A DNA stretch of 64,000 bases from CATQHD01 sp965202675 (lineage in GTDB: Bacteria > Actinomycetota > Acidimicrobiia > Spongiisociales > Spongiisociaceae): positions 310,001 through 374,000 of the forward strand of contig OZ241842.1 in assembly GCA_965202675.1 (NCBI GenBank). The letters are read 5' to 3'. Shown in pieces: positions 1 through 7,863 of the stretch. The notes under the pieces are model-generated. The model did not search any database and was not told the DNA's origin. It saw nothing but the letters and a program-made list of their open reading frames with translations. The stretch's first letter is position 1; each line of letters begins with the position of its first letter. The position numbers and the translations under genes are program-made.

Positions 1-809
1 TCGGCGGATGCGGGGTTGTCGCCGGCGCCCGCCGCCGACACGGTTACGGTTGTGTCTTCGGTGAGCACGGCGGAGTCTTGGGGGAAGGCGGCGGTTACGG
101 TTGTCTCGGTTGGTTCGTCGTCTTCGTTGATGGTGTGGGGTGAGGCGGTGAGGGTGATTTCGGTGGGGGAGTCGTCGTTGTCCTCGATGGTGATGTCGGT
201 GCTGTTGACGGCGGTGACGGCGGCGGTTGGGGTGGTTCCGGTGATGGTGATGGTTTCGTTGCCTTCGACGGTGTTGTCGTCGGTGACGGTGAGGGTGAAG
301 GCTGCGGTTCCGCTGGTTTCCCCCGCGGGGATGGTGACATCGAAGGCTTCGACGGGGGTGTAGTCATCGGCGGATGCCGGGGTGTCGCCCCCGCCCGCCG
401 CGGAGATGGACACCGTGACATCCTCGGCCGGGGCCTCCGATCCTTCCGAGAAGGCGGCCGTAACCGTTATTTCAGTCTCCTCGCCGCCCTCCTCTGCGGT
501 CGACGGCGACGCGCTCAGGTCGATCGACGCTGCCGGGGCGGGCTCTGCCGGAGGCGGGTCATCCGGGGGCGGCGGGTCCACGGCGGGCGGTTCGGCCGGG
601 GGCGGTTCGGGCTCTGCCGGGGACGGTTCGGCGGGGGGCGGCGGGTCTGCAGGAGGAGGATCAACGGGCAACGGGTCCACTGCGGGCGGTGTTGTCTGGT
701 CCGTCTGGCCGTAGGACGGCGAAGCAGGCGCAAGCCCCAAAACAACCGCCATAGCCGCCAACACCACCCCGCATTTCAAGGACCGCGACGGAGGGCTTGT
801 GTGGAGCAT
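1..809 (-). CDS. Secreted Calx-beta-like repeat protein, N-terminal part (runs off the window)
   Basis: The frame stays open from an ATG at 809 to the window edge, so only about 269 N-terminal residues are seen. Residues 13-34 form a hydrophobic signal peptide that could be cleaved after Ser-Tyr-Gly. Residues 41-94 are an extended Pro/Asp/Glu linker. Then come repeated beta-rich domains with phrases such as VTAAFSEG, IPAGETSGTAAF and ITIEDND, typical of Calx-beta-like extracellular modules that bind calcium through acidic loops. The DNA repeats with a period near 366 bp, so one module is about 122 residues. A GGAGG lies 18 bases before the ATG, which is rather far. Role unknown; a cell-surface or adhesion protein is likely. 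Confidence 0.65.
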   Translation of the reverse strand, partial: MLHTSPPSRSLKCGVVLAAMAVVLGLAPASPSYGQTDQTTPPAVDPLPVDPPPADPPPPAEPSPAEPEPPPAEPPAVDPPPPDDPPPAEPAPAASIDLSASPSTAEEGGEETEITVTAAFSEGSEAPAEDVTVSISAAGGGDTPASADDYTPVEAFDVTIPAGETSGTAAFTLTVTDDNTVEGNETITITGTTPTAAVTAVNSTDITIEDNDDSPTEITLTASPHTINEDDEPTETTVTAAFPQDSAVLTEDTTVTVSAAGAGDNPASA

Positions 810-848
810 GATCGTCTTGATTGTAAACCTCCACCCCGACAACAGAGG

Positions 849-1275
849 CCTTCCGCCGGGTCTGGCCGGCCCGATCGAGGAGCGCCTGCGGATCATGCCC
901 GCCGCGGTCGGTGACCGGCGCCCGTCAGAGCGGCAAGAGCACCCTGGCCCAAGAACTGGCGCCGGGTGACAGGCGTTTCCTCTCGTAGGACGACCTTGAT
1001 GTGTTCGACGCGGCGCTCGAACGGCCCGAGATTCTCCACTGGCGGACATCCATGGTCGAGGAGGTGGACTTCGTGATCGAGGCCGGCGGCCCTCTTTGCC
1101 TGTCGAGGTGAACGCAACCGGCCCGCTCCGCCTCCGCGGCGCCCGCCGCCTGCTCGCTTTCCGCAAGGAATACGGCGGCCCAGAGCCCGGGCGGGCCTCC
1201 TGATCCACACCGGCCGCGGCGCTCGAGTGGCTCACCCCCGATGTGCCGGCGCCGCCGTGGTGGAAGGTGCTCTGA
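849..1275 (+). pseudogene. Broken DUF4143/AAA_14-type ATPase remnant
   Basis: Read across frames, this stretch matches the two ends of an AAA_14/DUF4143 ATPase. The N-terminal part reads IEERLRIMPAAV, then after a frame change VTGARQSGKSTLAQELA, a P-loop, followed by an in-frame TAG at the usual RxFLS-x-DD position. The C-terminal part reads LHWRTS-EVDFVIE, LPVEVNATGPLRLRGARRLL and, after two more frame changes, EWLTPDVPAPPWWKVL and a stop. The middle of the gene, several hundred bases, is missing. It has at least three frameshifts, one stop and an internal deletion, so it is certainly non-functional. It faces the fic gene tail to tail. Confidence 0.75.
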
Positions 1276-1299
1276 AACTCAAGGCCCTGCAAGAGGTGC

Positions 1300-2520
1300 C
1301 TATGGGTATGCGAGGGATCGTTCCATCTCGGCGAATAGGCGCAGCGCGTCGGGGGCCTCGAAGATGCGGTAACGCTGTCTGCCGATGTTCTTCTGGATCA
1401 GGATGCCGGCTTCCAGCAGCCGTCCGACCGCGTTTGCGGCCGCCGCTTCCGAACGGGCGGTGAGGCGGGCGGCGGATTTCACGGTCAGGAGCGGCGTTCC
1501 GGGCAGGATTCCCAGCAGCAGGTCCAGTGTCGACCCGCTCCGCACCCGGCTCAGAACGGCGCGCCACCGGCCGGCCAGCTCGCCGATTCGTTTCTCGTAG
1601 AGCTCGGCCTCCCCGCAAGCCCGCCGGACGGCGGCGGCGAAGGTTCCCAGCCACTCGCAGGCGGCGGTGGACCGGCCGGGGCTGTCGGCGGGGCCGAGAT
1701 GCCGGAACGCATTCAGCCCGGCGATGTAGTCGTCCGTCCGGGCGGCCAGCACCAGGCTGACCGGGGGCGCGAAGGCGGGGGAGAGACCCCTTCGCCTCAG
1801 GACAATGTGGATCAGGGCGCGGCCGGTGCGCCCGTTTCCGTCCCCGAAGGGATGAATCGTCTCGAACTGGGCGTGCGCGATCGCCGCCTGCGTCAGCGGG
1901 GACTGGCGGTCGTCGTTCACATATTCGATCAGATCGTCGAGCAGGCCGCCGAGGTGCTCGGGCGGCGGAGGGACGAAGGCGGCGCGGCAGGGGTTGTAGG
2001 CGCTGCCGCCGATCCAGTTCTGCACCCGGCGGACGGCCCCGGCTATTTCGGGTCTCGACGAGTTCTCCATCAGCGTTCGGTGGACGGTGAGAAGATGGTC
2101 CAGGGTGAGATGCGGTTCCCGGGCCGCCAGCTCGACGGCGGTCTCCATCGCAGCGATGTTGGCCAGGATCTCGACCGCGGTCCGGTCGGCGGGGTCGCCG
2201 CCCCGGGCGATGACGGCCTCGGCATCGGCGAGCCGCCTCGGACCGGCCGCCAGACCCTCGATCCTCGAGGAGGCGGCCGATTCGGCCCGGAGCAGGAAGC
2301 GGGCCAAGCCTTCGCCGCCGATGCGGACCGCTCTGGTCTGGTTGAGATCCCGCACCGCCGCCTCCGCGTCGGCGATGTCGGCCGCCAGGTCGCCGGGGAG
2401 CGCCGGGTTCCATCCCTGCAACGGGTCGGGAAGGTAGGCGTTGTAGGAACAGCCTTCTCGGTCGCGGCGGGACAACCCCTCGAAGCGGGGCGCCCAACGC
2501 AGGGTGATGTACTCCGCCAT
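1300..2520 (-). CDS. Fic-domain protein (probable AMP transferase) with N-terminal inhibitory motif
   Basis: 406 residues from the ATG at 2520; an upstream extension is open but has no better start. The Fic core HPFGDGNGRTGR is at residues 223-234, with the catalytic His first and the nucleotide-binding Gly/Asn/Arg residues intact. A class II inhibitory helix motif, SSRIEG, lies at 84-89, where its Glu would block ATP until released. The flap GGSAYNPCR at 171-179 would align the target. The C-terminal 110 residues look like a winged-helix DNA-binding domain, the usual design of stand-alone Fic regulators that modify hydroxyl groups of protein targets. The target is unknown. A strong palindrome sits just upstream of the start. 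Confidence 0.85.
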   Translation of the reverse strand: MAEYITLRWAPRFEGLSRRDREGCSYNAYLPDPLQGWNPALPGDLAADIADAEAAVRDLNQTRAVRIGGEGLARFLLRAESAASSRIEGLAAGPRRLADAEAVIARGGDPADRTAVEILANIAAMETAVELAAREPHLTLDHLLTVHRTLMENSSRPEIAGAVRRVQNWIGGSAYNPCRAAFVPPPPEHLGGLLDDLIEYVNDDRQSPLTQAAIAHAQFETIHPFGDGNGRTGRALIHIVLRRRGLSPAFAPPVSLVLAARTDDYIAGLNAFRHLGPADSPGRSTAACEWLGTFAAAVRRACGEAELYEKRIGELAGRWRAVLSRVRSGSTLDLLLGILPGTPLLTVKSAARLTARSEAAAANAVGRLLEAGILIQKNIGRQRYRIFEAPDALRLFAEMERSLAYP

Positions 2521-2538
2521 GCCCTCAACCGCCGTTTC

Positions 2539-2569
2539 TAAGCCAAGGTTGCATCTTAACCTGGGCTTA
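2539..2569. promoter_or_regulatory. Palindromic operator or hairpin before fic
   Basis: An inverted repeat has outer arms TAAGCC/GGCTTA and inner arms AGGTT/AACCT around a 7-base centre, with one unpaired base between the arms on each side. It lies 19 bp before the fic start. Upstream on the minus strand there is a -35-like TTGACT at about 2582-2587. A repressor site, possibly for the Fic protein's own winged-helix domain, is the simplest reading. Confidence 0.5.
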
Positions 2570-2719
2570 GCGGAAGTCTTAGTCAAGGCAACTGTAATAT
2601 AGAGGAGCGCCCTTGCTTGGTGGGTGCCACCTCGTATCAACTTTACATAACGTGGATTATGGGACATCCGGGATTCTGGCCGTCAGGCCTCTCCCTTTTG
2701 GGCCTCCCGGCATGTCTGC

Positions 2720-2747
2720 TTGCCCCTGCGCAGGACAAGGGTATTAT
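2720..2747 (+). promoter_or_regulatory. Probable promoter of the AIM24-like gene
   Basis: TTGCCC at 2720-2725 and TATTAT at 2742-2747 are separated by 16 bp, 36 bp before the ATG at 2783, on the correct strand. Confidence 0.45.
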
Positions 2748-2782
2748 TCGGCGCCGGTTCCGTCATCCATTTGGAGGCCGTC

Positions 2783-3520
2783 ATGAGAAGCCACGAAGTC
2801 GACTATCAGATACATGGAGACGATCTCCAGTTCGTCGAGGTCGAGCTCGACCCGCAGGAGTCGGTCATCGCCGAGGCGGGCGCGATGATGTACATCGAGG
2901 GGGACATCGGGTTCGAGACCAAGATGGGCGACGGATCCGAGCCCGACAAGGGCGCCTGGGGCAGGCTCAAGTCGGCCGGCAAACGGGCTCTGGCCGGCGA
3001 GTCGCTGTTCTTGTCCCACTTCACCAACAACGGCGGCGGCCGGCGGAAGGTTGCTTTCGCCGCCCCCTACCCCGGCAAGGTGATCGCGTTGGACCTGGGG
3101 TCGATCGGCGGCCGGGTCCTCGTCCAGAAGGAGGCCTTCCTCTGCGCGGCGATGGGCACCAAGCTGGACATCGCCTTCAACCGCAAGCTGGGCACCGGTT
3201 TCTTCGGCGGCGAGGGTTTCATCCTCCAGAACATCTCGGGCGACGGGCTGGTCTTCATCCACGCCGGAGGCACCGTGGTCGAGAAGCATCTGTCCGGGGA
3301 GACCCTCCGCATAGACACCGGCTGCATCGTGGCCTTCGAGCCGCAGATCGAATACTCCATCGAGCGGGCGGGCAACGTGAAGTCCATGATGTTCGGCGGC
3401 GAGGGCCTCTTCCTGGCCACCCTCAGCGGCGCCGGCCGGGTCTGGCTGCAGTCGCTCCCCTTCAACCGGGTAGTCGACCAGGTGATAAAGAACCTTCCGC
3501 CCAGCATCTCCGAAAGCTGA
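2783..3520 (+). CDS. AIM24/TIGR00266 family protein
   Basis: 245 residues. The start is fixed by GGAGG five bases before the ATG. The whole protein is one AIM24-like beta-rich domain, with family phrases VIAEAGAMMYIEG near residue 30, GLVFIHAGGTVVE near 150 and MMFGGEGLFLATLSG near 210. Members have a double jelly-roll-like fold. The function in bacteria is not established; the yeast namesake is a mitochondrial inner-membrane protein. There is no signal peptide or membrane helix, so it is probably cytoplasmic. It stands alone between two minus-strand genes. Composition is typical of the host. Confidence 0.85.
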   Translation: MRSHEVDYQIHGDDLQFVEVELDPQESVIAEAGAMMYIEGDIGFETKMGDGSEPDKGAWGRLKSAGKRALAGESLFLSHFTNNGGGRRKVAFAAPYPGKVIALDLGSIGGRVLVQKEAFLCAAMGTKLDIAFNRKLGTGFFGGEGFILQNISGDGLVFIHAGGTVVEKHLSGETLRIDTGCIVAFEPQIEYSIERAGNVKSMMFGGEGLFLATLSGAGRVWLQSLPFNRVVDQVIKNLPPSISES

Positions 3521-3563
3521 GGCCCTGCTCCCCCTGTTCCGGGGTCCTATCCAATCTCTATCT

Positions 3564-4895
3564 CTAGATTCGGGGCTCGAAATTCATGGATCTATCCAAC
3601 TCGGTCAGATCTAAGACAGGTAATGCTCCATATCTGCCTTTCAGATAAGAAATATAAGGATCTTCTTCTTTCCGGGTGCGGAACTCCGCCAGAGAATACA
3701 GCTTGCTGACTCCTCGTGAATCCTTTTCTGTAAACCAGATTTGATCTCTCCCCAGCCTGCTGTGGTGTCTGTTGAGAATAGTCATATCATGCGTATTGAA
3801 GATAATCTGCGCGCAGTGCGGGTTGGTTGAAGGATCTTGAAAAAGATTTATCAGAACAGCTACAAGATCAGGATGAAGACTACCATCAAGCTCATCTATC
3901 AGCAATACCGAGCCTTCCTCTAGTATTTGAAGAATAGGGCCGATCATACTGATCCAAGTCAGCGTGCCTGCTGATTCATAACGAGGTTCTAGTTCTACCG
4001 ATATCGTGTCTCCTTGATGTTCGAGCTTGAACTCATCTAACAATAAGATTTCGCCCTGTTCGTTACTATCTTCTTCGCCTTCTAGAATTCGCAGCGCTCT
4101 CTTTAGACGATCTGTCATGTCTGGATCAGGTTCTGTTCTCCTAATACCGGTTATACCTAGGTCAGCCAGCCTGATTAATGACAAGAGCCGTTTTTTGTAT
4201 ACTTCATCTTGAAGCATTGAAGCGGTATGTGATGCCCGATGATCAAAATTCTGAGGTGTTATATAGAAATAATTATGCTCGAACCAGTCGAACAATGGCA
4301 ACAAGGTGACATTTTCGATTGCTCCAGCTACTGATAATACTAGAGCATCTTTTTTTGACAGCTTCTCCAGAACTCTGATGTCACTGAATTGGAGAGGAGC
4401 ACCGAAATCCAAGCCGTCGCCAGTACGGTTAAATACTAGAGCTTGGCGGCCCTTTGGAAAGTAGAATGCGTATTCTTCTAATACCCGGTGGTCGTTGATC
4501 TCAAAGCCGTATTGCCATCGTACACCGTCGATTACCAAACCAACCTCATAAGAAGAAGGTTTCTCTCTGGTCCGGGGGTCAAGAGCAAAAGGTCGATAGA
4601 AGCTGCTGATGCCGTCGCGGCCGTGAAAGGAGTTCAGCACGGCTCCGCGCATGACGTCCATGCACTCGAGAATTGCCGACTTGCCGGAAGCGTTGGCGCC
4701 GAACACGCCCGCCGCGGGGAGCACTCCCACCGGATATTTGCGTCCGGCTAGGTGCAGATCACGGCGGGCGGCCTTCTCCGCCAGTCGGGTGGCCGCCAAC
4801 GAGAGTTCCGTCTCGCCTCGGTAGGAGAGGGTGTTCTCGACAGTGAAGGTCAAGAGGGCGCTGGCACCGTTTAAAACACCGTTATCTGTGTACAT
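3564..4895 (-). CDS. Lone AAA (AAA_15/AAA_21) ATPase of the ABC/OLD type
   Basis: 443 residues. Walker A GANASGKS is at 66-73, Walker B VLLIDELDGSLHP near 333-345 and the switch NTHD near 365. This is the ATP/GTP-binding fold of OLD/RloA/AriA-type proteins, often the sensor half of anti-phage systems. No TOPRIM or nuclease partner is adjacent; the neighbours on both sides are unrelated or on the other strand. GC content is mosaic: the part coding for residues 1-110 (about 4,566-4,895) is GC-rich like the host, and the rest is markedly AT-rich, suggesting transfer or recombination. The start lies right at the expected transcription start of a palindrome-containing promoter. Target and effector are unknown. 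Confidence 0.8.
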   Translation of the reverse strand: MYTDNGVLNGASALLTFTVENTLSYRGETELSLAATRLAEKAARRDLHLAGRKYPVGVLPAAGVFGANASGKSAILECMDVMRGAVLNSFHGRDGISSFYRPFALDPRTREKPSSYEVGLVIDGVRWQYGFEINDHRVLEEYAFYFPKGRQALVFNRTGDGLDFGAPLQFSDIRVLEKLSKKDALVLSVAGAIENVTLLPLFDWFEHNYFYITPQNFDHRASHTASMLQDEVYKKRLLSLIRLADLGITGIRRTEPDPDMTDRLKRALRILEGEEDSNEQGEILLLDEFKLEHQGDTISVELEPRYESAGTLTWISMIGPILQILEEGSVLLIDELDGSLHPDLVAVLINLFQDPSTNPHCAQIIFNTHDMTILNRHHSRLGRDQIWFTEKDSRGVSKLYSLAEFRTRKEEDPYISYLKGRYGALPVLDLTELDRSMNFEPRI

Positions 4896-4901
4896 ACCCT
4901 C

Positions 4902-4930
4902 ATTATTGCAATAATCTTGTGCAAACGCAA
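4902..4930 (-). promoter_or_regulatory. Promoter with 14-bp palindrome for the lone AAA ATPase
   Basis: On the minus strand TTGCGT (4925-4930) and AATAAT (4902-4907) are spaced by exactly 17 bp. A perfect palindrome ATTATTGCAATAAT at 4902-4915 covers the -10 element. Transcription should begin at or near 4895, the A of the ATG, so the mRNA would be leaderless. A repressor binding the palindrome would shut the gene off. Confidence 0.6.
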
Positions 4931-5035
4931 GCCAGACTGGAAAAATCTTTCGATCTTGCGCACCGCATCATACCCTCCGCCCAGATCTCCGGGAAATGAG
5001 TGGTCTCTCCCCCGCCGGACGCCCGGCGGCAAACC

Positions 5036-5461
5036 TCAGGCGCGTTCGAGGTCGACCGCAGCCGAGTTGATGCAGTAACGGAGGCCGGTCGGTTCGGGTC
5101 CGTCGTCGAACACATGGCCCAGATGGGACTCGCAGCGCCCGCAGACCACCTCGGTGCGGACCCGCCCCAGGCTGTGATCGGGCCGCTCCTCGACCGGCGA
5201 CCCGTCCAACGCTTCGGAAAAGCTCGGCCACCCGGTGCCCGAGTCGTACTTGACCTCGCTGCCGAACAGCGGGGCGCCGCATCCGATGCACCTGTACACG
5301 CCGTCCTCCTTGGTGTTCCAGTACTCGCCGGTGAAGGGCCGCTCGGTGCCCGCCTGCCGGGCCACGCGGTACTGGAGGGGGGTCAGCTTCTCGCGCCATT
5401 CCTGCTCGGTAGCAGGGATCGGGGCGGCTTCCCGGTCGGGCGCGGCAACAGTCTCGGTCAT
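5036..5461 (-). CDS. msrB: Peptide-methionine (R)-S-oxide reductase MsrB
   Basis: 141 residues from the ATG at 5461, preceded by AGGGAG. MsrB reduces methionine-R-sulfoxide in oxidised proteins. Visible signatures are YWNTKEDGVYRC, the first zinc CxxC (CIGC), SGTGWPSF, the second zinc CxxC (CGRC), HLGHVFDDGP and the catalytic Cys in RYCINSAA near the C-terminus. Size and motif order match stand-alone cytosolic MsrB. The gene is divergent from the molybdopterin oxidoreductase, with 84 bp between the starts, so the two may share a control region. Both could relate to oxidised sulfur repair, but that link is inference. Confidence 0.95.
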   Translation of the reverse strand: MTETVAAPDREAAPIPATEQEWREKLTPLQYRVARQAGTERPFTGEYWNTKEDGVYRCIGCGAPLFGSEVKYDSGTGWPSFSEALDGSPVEERPDHSLGRVRTEVVCGRCESHLGHVFDDGPEPTGLRYCINSAAVDLERA

Positions 5462-5545
5462 CGTCGGCTCCCTTTCGTTGCTCCGCGGGCGGCAAATCGC
5501 CGCATTCGTCCCCCATACCTGTTCGGATATTCTAATCTTCTGTAC

Positions 5546-7246
5546 ATGGAACCCGAATCGTCCCCGCCCGCCCCGGACTCCGGCCCGCCGAACGACCCGA
5601 CTCCCCCGCCGACCGAGCCGCCCCGCCGCCATTTCGCCCTGCTGGGTCTGGCGGCGGCCGGCGCCGGCCTCGCCGCCTCCGAGGTGGCGGCGGGGCTGTT
5701 CCTGTCGGCGCCCTCGCTGATCCTCACCATCGGCCAGCGTTTCATAGACGTGACGCCCCCCGCGCTGAAGGACTGGGCGATCTCCGTCTTCGGCACCAGC
5801 GACAAGGCGGTGTTCATCGGGATCATGACGGTGGTGGCCCTCGCCTTCGGCGCGTTGCTCGGCTTGGCGTCCAGGCGCTTTCCGGGGCCGGCCGCGGCGG
5901 GGTTCGTGCTGTTCGGAGCGATCGGCTACGCGGCCGGGATTACCGATCCGCTCGCCGATCCGATGCCGACCCTGCTGGCCGCCGCGGCGGCGGCCGCGGC
6001 GGGGGGCGGGGCGATGCTGGGGTTGCGCAGTCTGCTCCTCCGGCCCTCTCCCCCGCCCGCAGGAACCCGCCCGGCCCTCGAATCGCGGCGCCTTTTCCTC
6101 ACCTCGTCGGCGGCGGTCGCGGCCCTGGCGGTCGGCGCGGCGGCCCTCGGACGCTCCCTAACCAACCGGACCAGGGCGGCGGTTGCGGGCCGCGAGCAGG
6201 TAACGCTCCCATCGGCCGCCCCCGCCCCCTCCGCCCCCGCAACGACCGCCGCGGCCGCCGACGAACCGGCAGCCTCCTCAGCCCCGGTCACCTCCGCACC
6301 GGAGGCGGCCCCGGTGTCGACCGTGCCGGATCCCACCCCGGCGCAGACGGCCGATGTGCCCGGAGTGTCGGATCTCATCACCCCCAACGACGACTTCTAC
6401 GTGATCGACACCGCGCTCAGCGTTCCGCAGGTGGACATCGAAACCTGGAGCGTGTCGTTCACGGGCCGGGTGGATCGTCCTTTCAGCCTGACCTACGACG
6501 AGCTGCTGGCGATGCCGATGGTGGAGCGCTACGTAACGCTCTGCTGCGTGTCGAACTCGGTGGGGGGCGGGTTGGTCGGCAACGCCAAGTGGCTGGGGGT
6601 CTCCCTGCGGGAGCTGGTCGAACGGGCCGGGGTCGGGCCCGAGGGAGGCCAGCTGGTGGGCCGTTCGGTCGACGGCTTCACGGTCGGCTTCCCCACCGAA
6701 GCGGTGTTCGACGGGCGGGAGGCCCTGCTGGCGGTCGGAATGAACGGGGAGCCGCTGCCCCTCCGGCACGGGTTCCCGGCGCGCCTGGTGGTGTCGGGCC
6801 TGTACGGATATGTTTCGGCCACCAAGTGGCTGTCCGAGGTCGAGTTCACGGGCTGGGACGACTTCGACGCCTACTGGATTCCGAGAGGCTGGGCCAAGGA
6901 GGCGCCCATCAAAACCCAGTCGCGCATCGACACCCCCCGGCAGGGCGCGGCCATCCCCGCCGGCCCCAACGTCATAGCCGGGGTGGCGTGGGCCCAGAAC
7001 CGGGGTGTGGAACGGGTCGAGGTCCGGGTCGACGAGGGCCCCTGGATCGAGGCCGACCTGCCCGAGGAGCTCTCCATCGACTCTTGGCGCCAGTGGCATG
7101 TGACGCACGACTTCGGGCCCGGCCGCCACCGGATAGAGGTGCGCGCCGCCGACGCGACCGGCGAGACGCAGACCGCCGAGATCCGGCCCCCCCGCCCGGA
7201 CGGGGCCACCGGATACCACACGATCGGCGTGGAAGCGGCGGGCTGA
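5546..7246 (+). CDS. Membrane-anchored molybdopterin (sulfite-oxidase-type) oxidoreductase
   Basis: 566 residues. Residues 1-175 hold about four hydrophobic segments, then a twin-arginine-like SRRLFL near 180 with a fifth segment, an Ala/Pro/Ser linker, and the oxidoreductase domain from about 270. The Mo-ligand Cys lies in YVTLCCVSNS (Cys 333 or 334). A C-terminal dimerisation/Ig-like domain starts near 455 (IAGVAWAQNRGVERVEVRVD), as in sulfite oxidase and nitrate reductase relatives. The catalytic part should face outside the cytoplasmic membrane. The substrate cannot be told; sulfite, or methionine sulfoxide as in MsrP, are options. No clear ribosome site; TATTCT at 5528-5533 suggests a very short leader. 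The window also encodes TatA and TatC. Confidence 0.85.
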   Translation: MEPESSPPAPDSGPPNDPTPPPTEPPRRHFALLGLAAAGAGLAASEVAAGLFLSAPSLILTIGQRFIDVTPPALKDWAISVFGTSDKAVFIGIMTVVALAFGALLGLASRRFPGPAAAGFVLFGAIGYAAGITDPLADPMPTLLAAAAAAAAGGGAMLGLRSLLLRPSPPPAGTRPALESRRLFLTSSAAVAALAVGAAALGRSLTNRTRAAVAGREQVTLPSAAPAPSAPATTAAAADEPAASSAPVTSAPEAAPVSTVPDPTPAQTADVPGVSDLITPNDDFYVIDTALSVPQVDIETWSVSFTGRVDRPFSLTYDELLAMPMVERYVTLCCVSNSVGGGLVGNAKWLGVSLRELVERAGVGPEGGQLVGRSVDGFTVGFPTEAVFDGREALLAVGMNGEPLPLRHGFPARLVVSGLYGYVSATKWLSEVEFTGWDDFDAYWIPRGWAKEAPIKTQSRIDTPRQGAAIPAGPNVIAGVAWAQNRGVERVEVRVDEGPWIEADLPEELSIDSWRQWHVTHDFGPGRHRIEVRAADATGETQTAEIRPPRPDGATGYHTIGVEAAG

Positions 7247-7570
7247 GAATATGAGCGTGCGCGGATAGGGATCCGGAGGTGTCCGCCGCAAGCAGCTGCG
7301 GATGGTCTGCCCGATGAACATGAGCGGCAGGCCGTTGCGCCCCGCCGACGGAACGGTGAAGCATCCCCTGTCCGCGTATCTCTACCCTCGTTCGTCTAAC
7401 AGAGAAGGCGCCGGCACCGCGTAAAGCCGAACCCTTCCTGCGACACCCTGGTCGAGCCCCTATCCCACCTACCCCCCACCGTCATACACCGTGAACGCCT
7501 GCCCTTTCCTGCGAACCCCTGGTCGAGCCCCTATCCCACCCCCAAGCGCCTATCCCACCCCCGGACCTCG
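7247..7570. repeat. Gene-free spacer with short direct repeats
   Basis: No convincing gene is seen. The phrase GTCGAGCCCCTATCCCACC occurs near 7452 and again near 7523, each preceded by a variant of CCTTTCCTGCGAACCCCTG, and CCTATCCCACCCCC recurs near 7549. Related phrases occur near 26,170-26,250 and 26,470-26,500, in the other spacer that carries the same kind of RNA-like element. The first 150 bp (7,250-7,400) show nothing recognisable. Confidence 0.5.
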
Positions 7571-7740
7571 GCAAGAACGCGAAAAACTCCGCCCCCGCCG
7601 CCCCGCTCCGCGGGCCCGGCCCCCACCGCCTCCACCAGGTGTCCGGACGCGTCCGGTCAGTACCCCGGCGGGTCGCGTTCGGAAGATGATCCCGTCCCGG
7701 TCTGCGGCGCCAGCCGACCGGAGGTGATTGCAGCTTCTTC
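7571..7740 (-). ncRNA. Putative small RNA / repeated intergenic element, family A copy 1
   Basis: About 170 bp aligned almost end to end with 26,540-26,709. Conserved blocks on the minus strand are CACCTCCGGTC, GATCATCTTCCGAACGCG, GGGTACTGACCG, a G-rich run and TTTTTCGCGTTCTTGCC. Single-base indels between the copies argue against a protein. Hairpins are CCGGTC/GACCGG and CCCGC-GGA-GCGGG; in the other copy the second becomes CCCGT-GAA-GCGGG, keeping pairing through a G-U pair. It is transcribed from the promoter at 7741-7769, away from yebC, and ends against the convergent oxidoreductase gene. Confidence 0.5.
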
Positions 7741-7769
7741 ATTATCCGGCATCGGTGCGACATAGTCAA
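7741..7769 (-). promoter_or_regulatory. Sigma70-type promoter of family A element, copy 1
   Basis: On the minus strand TTGACT (7764-7769) and GATAAT (7741-7746) are separated by exactly 17 bp. The upstream flank AGGGTA is shared with the other copies. No coding start follows at a useful distance. Confidence 0.6.
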
Positions 7770-7863
7770 TACCCTTGTAGGCGGATCCGACGGATTTTTT
7801 TGTCATTCCGTGATTTATATCCGGCGGCCTCTCCGGGGGCGGCTCGGCCGCCGGCGGTTCTGT

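Noticed and set aside
7247..7430. Possible gene remnant after the oxidoreductase
   Set aside because: No frame gives a recognisable protein phrase; left as spacer.
7482..7769. Small open frames starting MTMSHRC / MTLSHRC within the family A elements
   Set aside because: The starts overlap the promoter, and single-base indels between copies break the frame.
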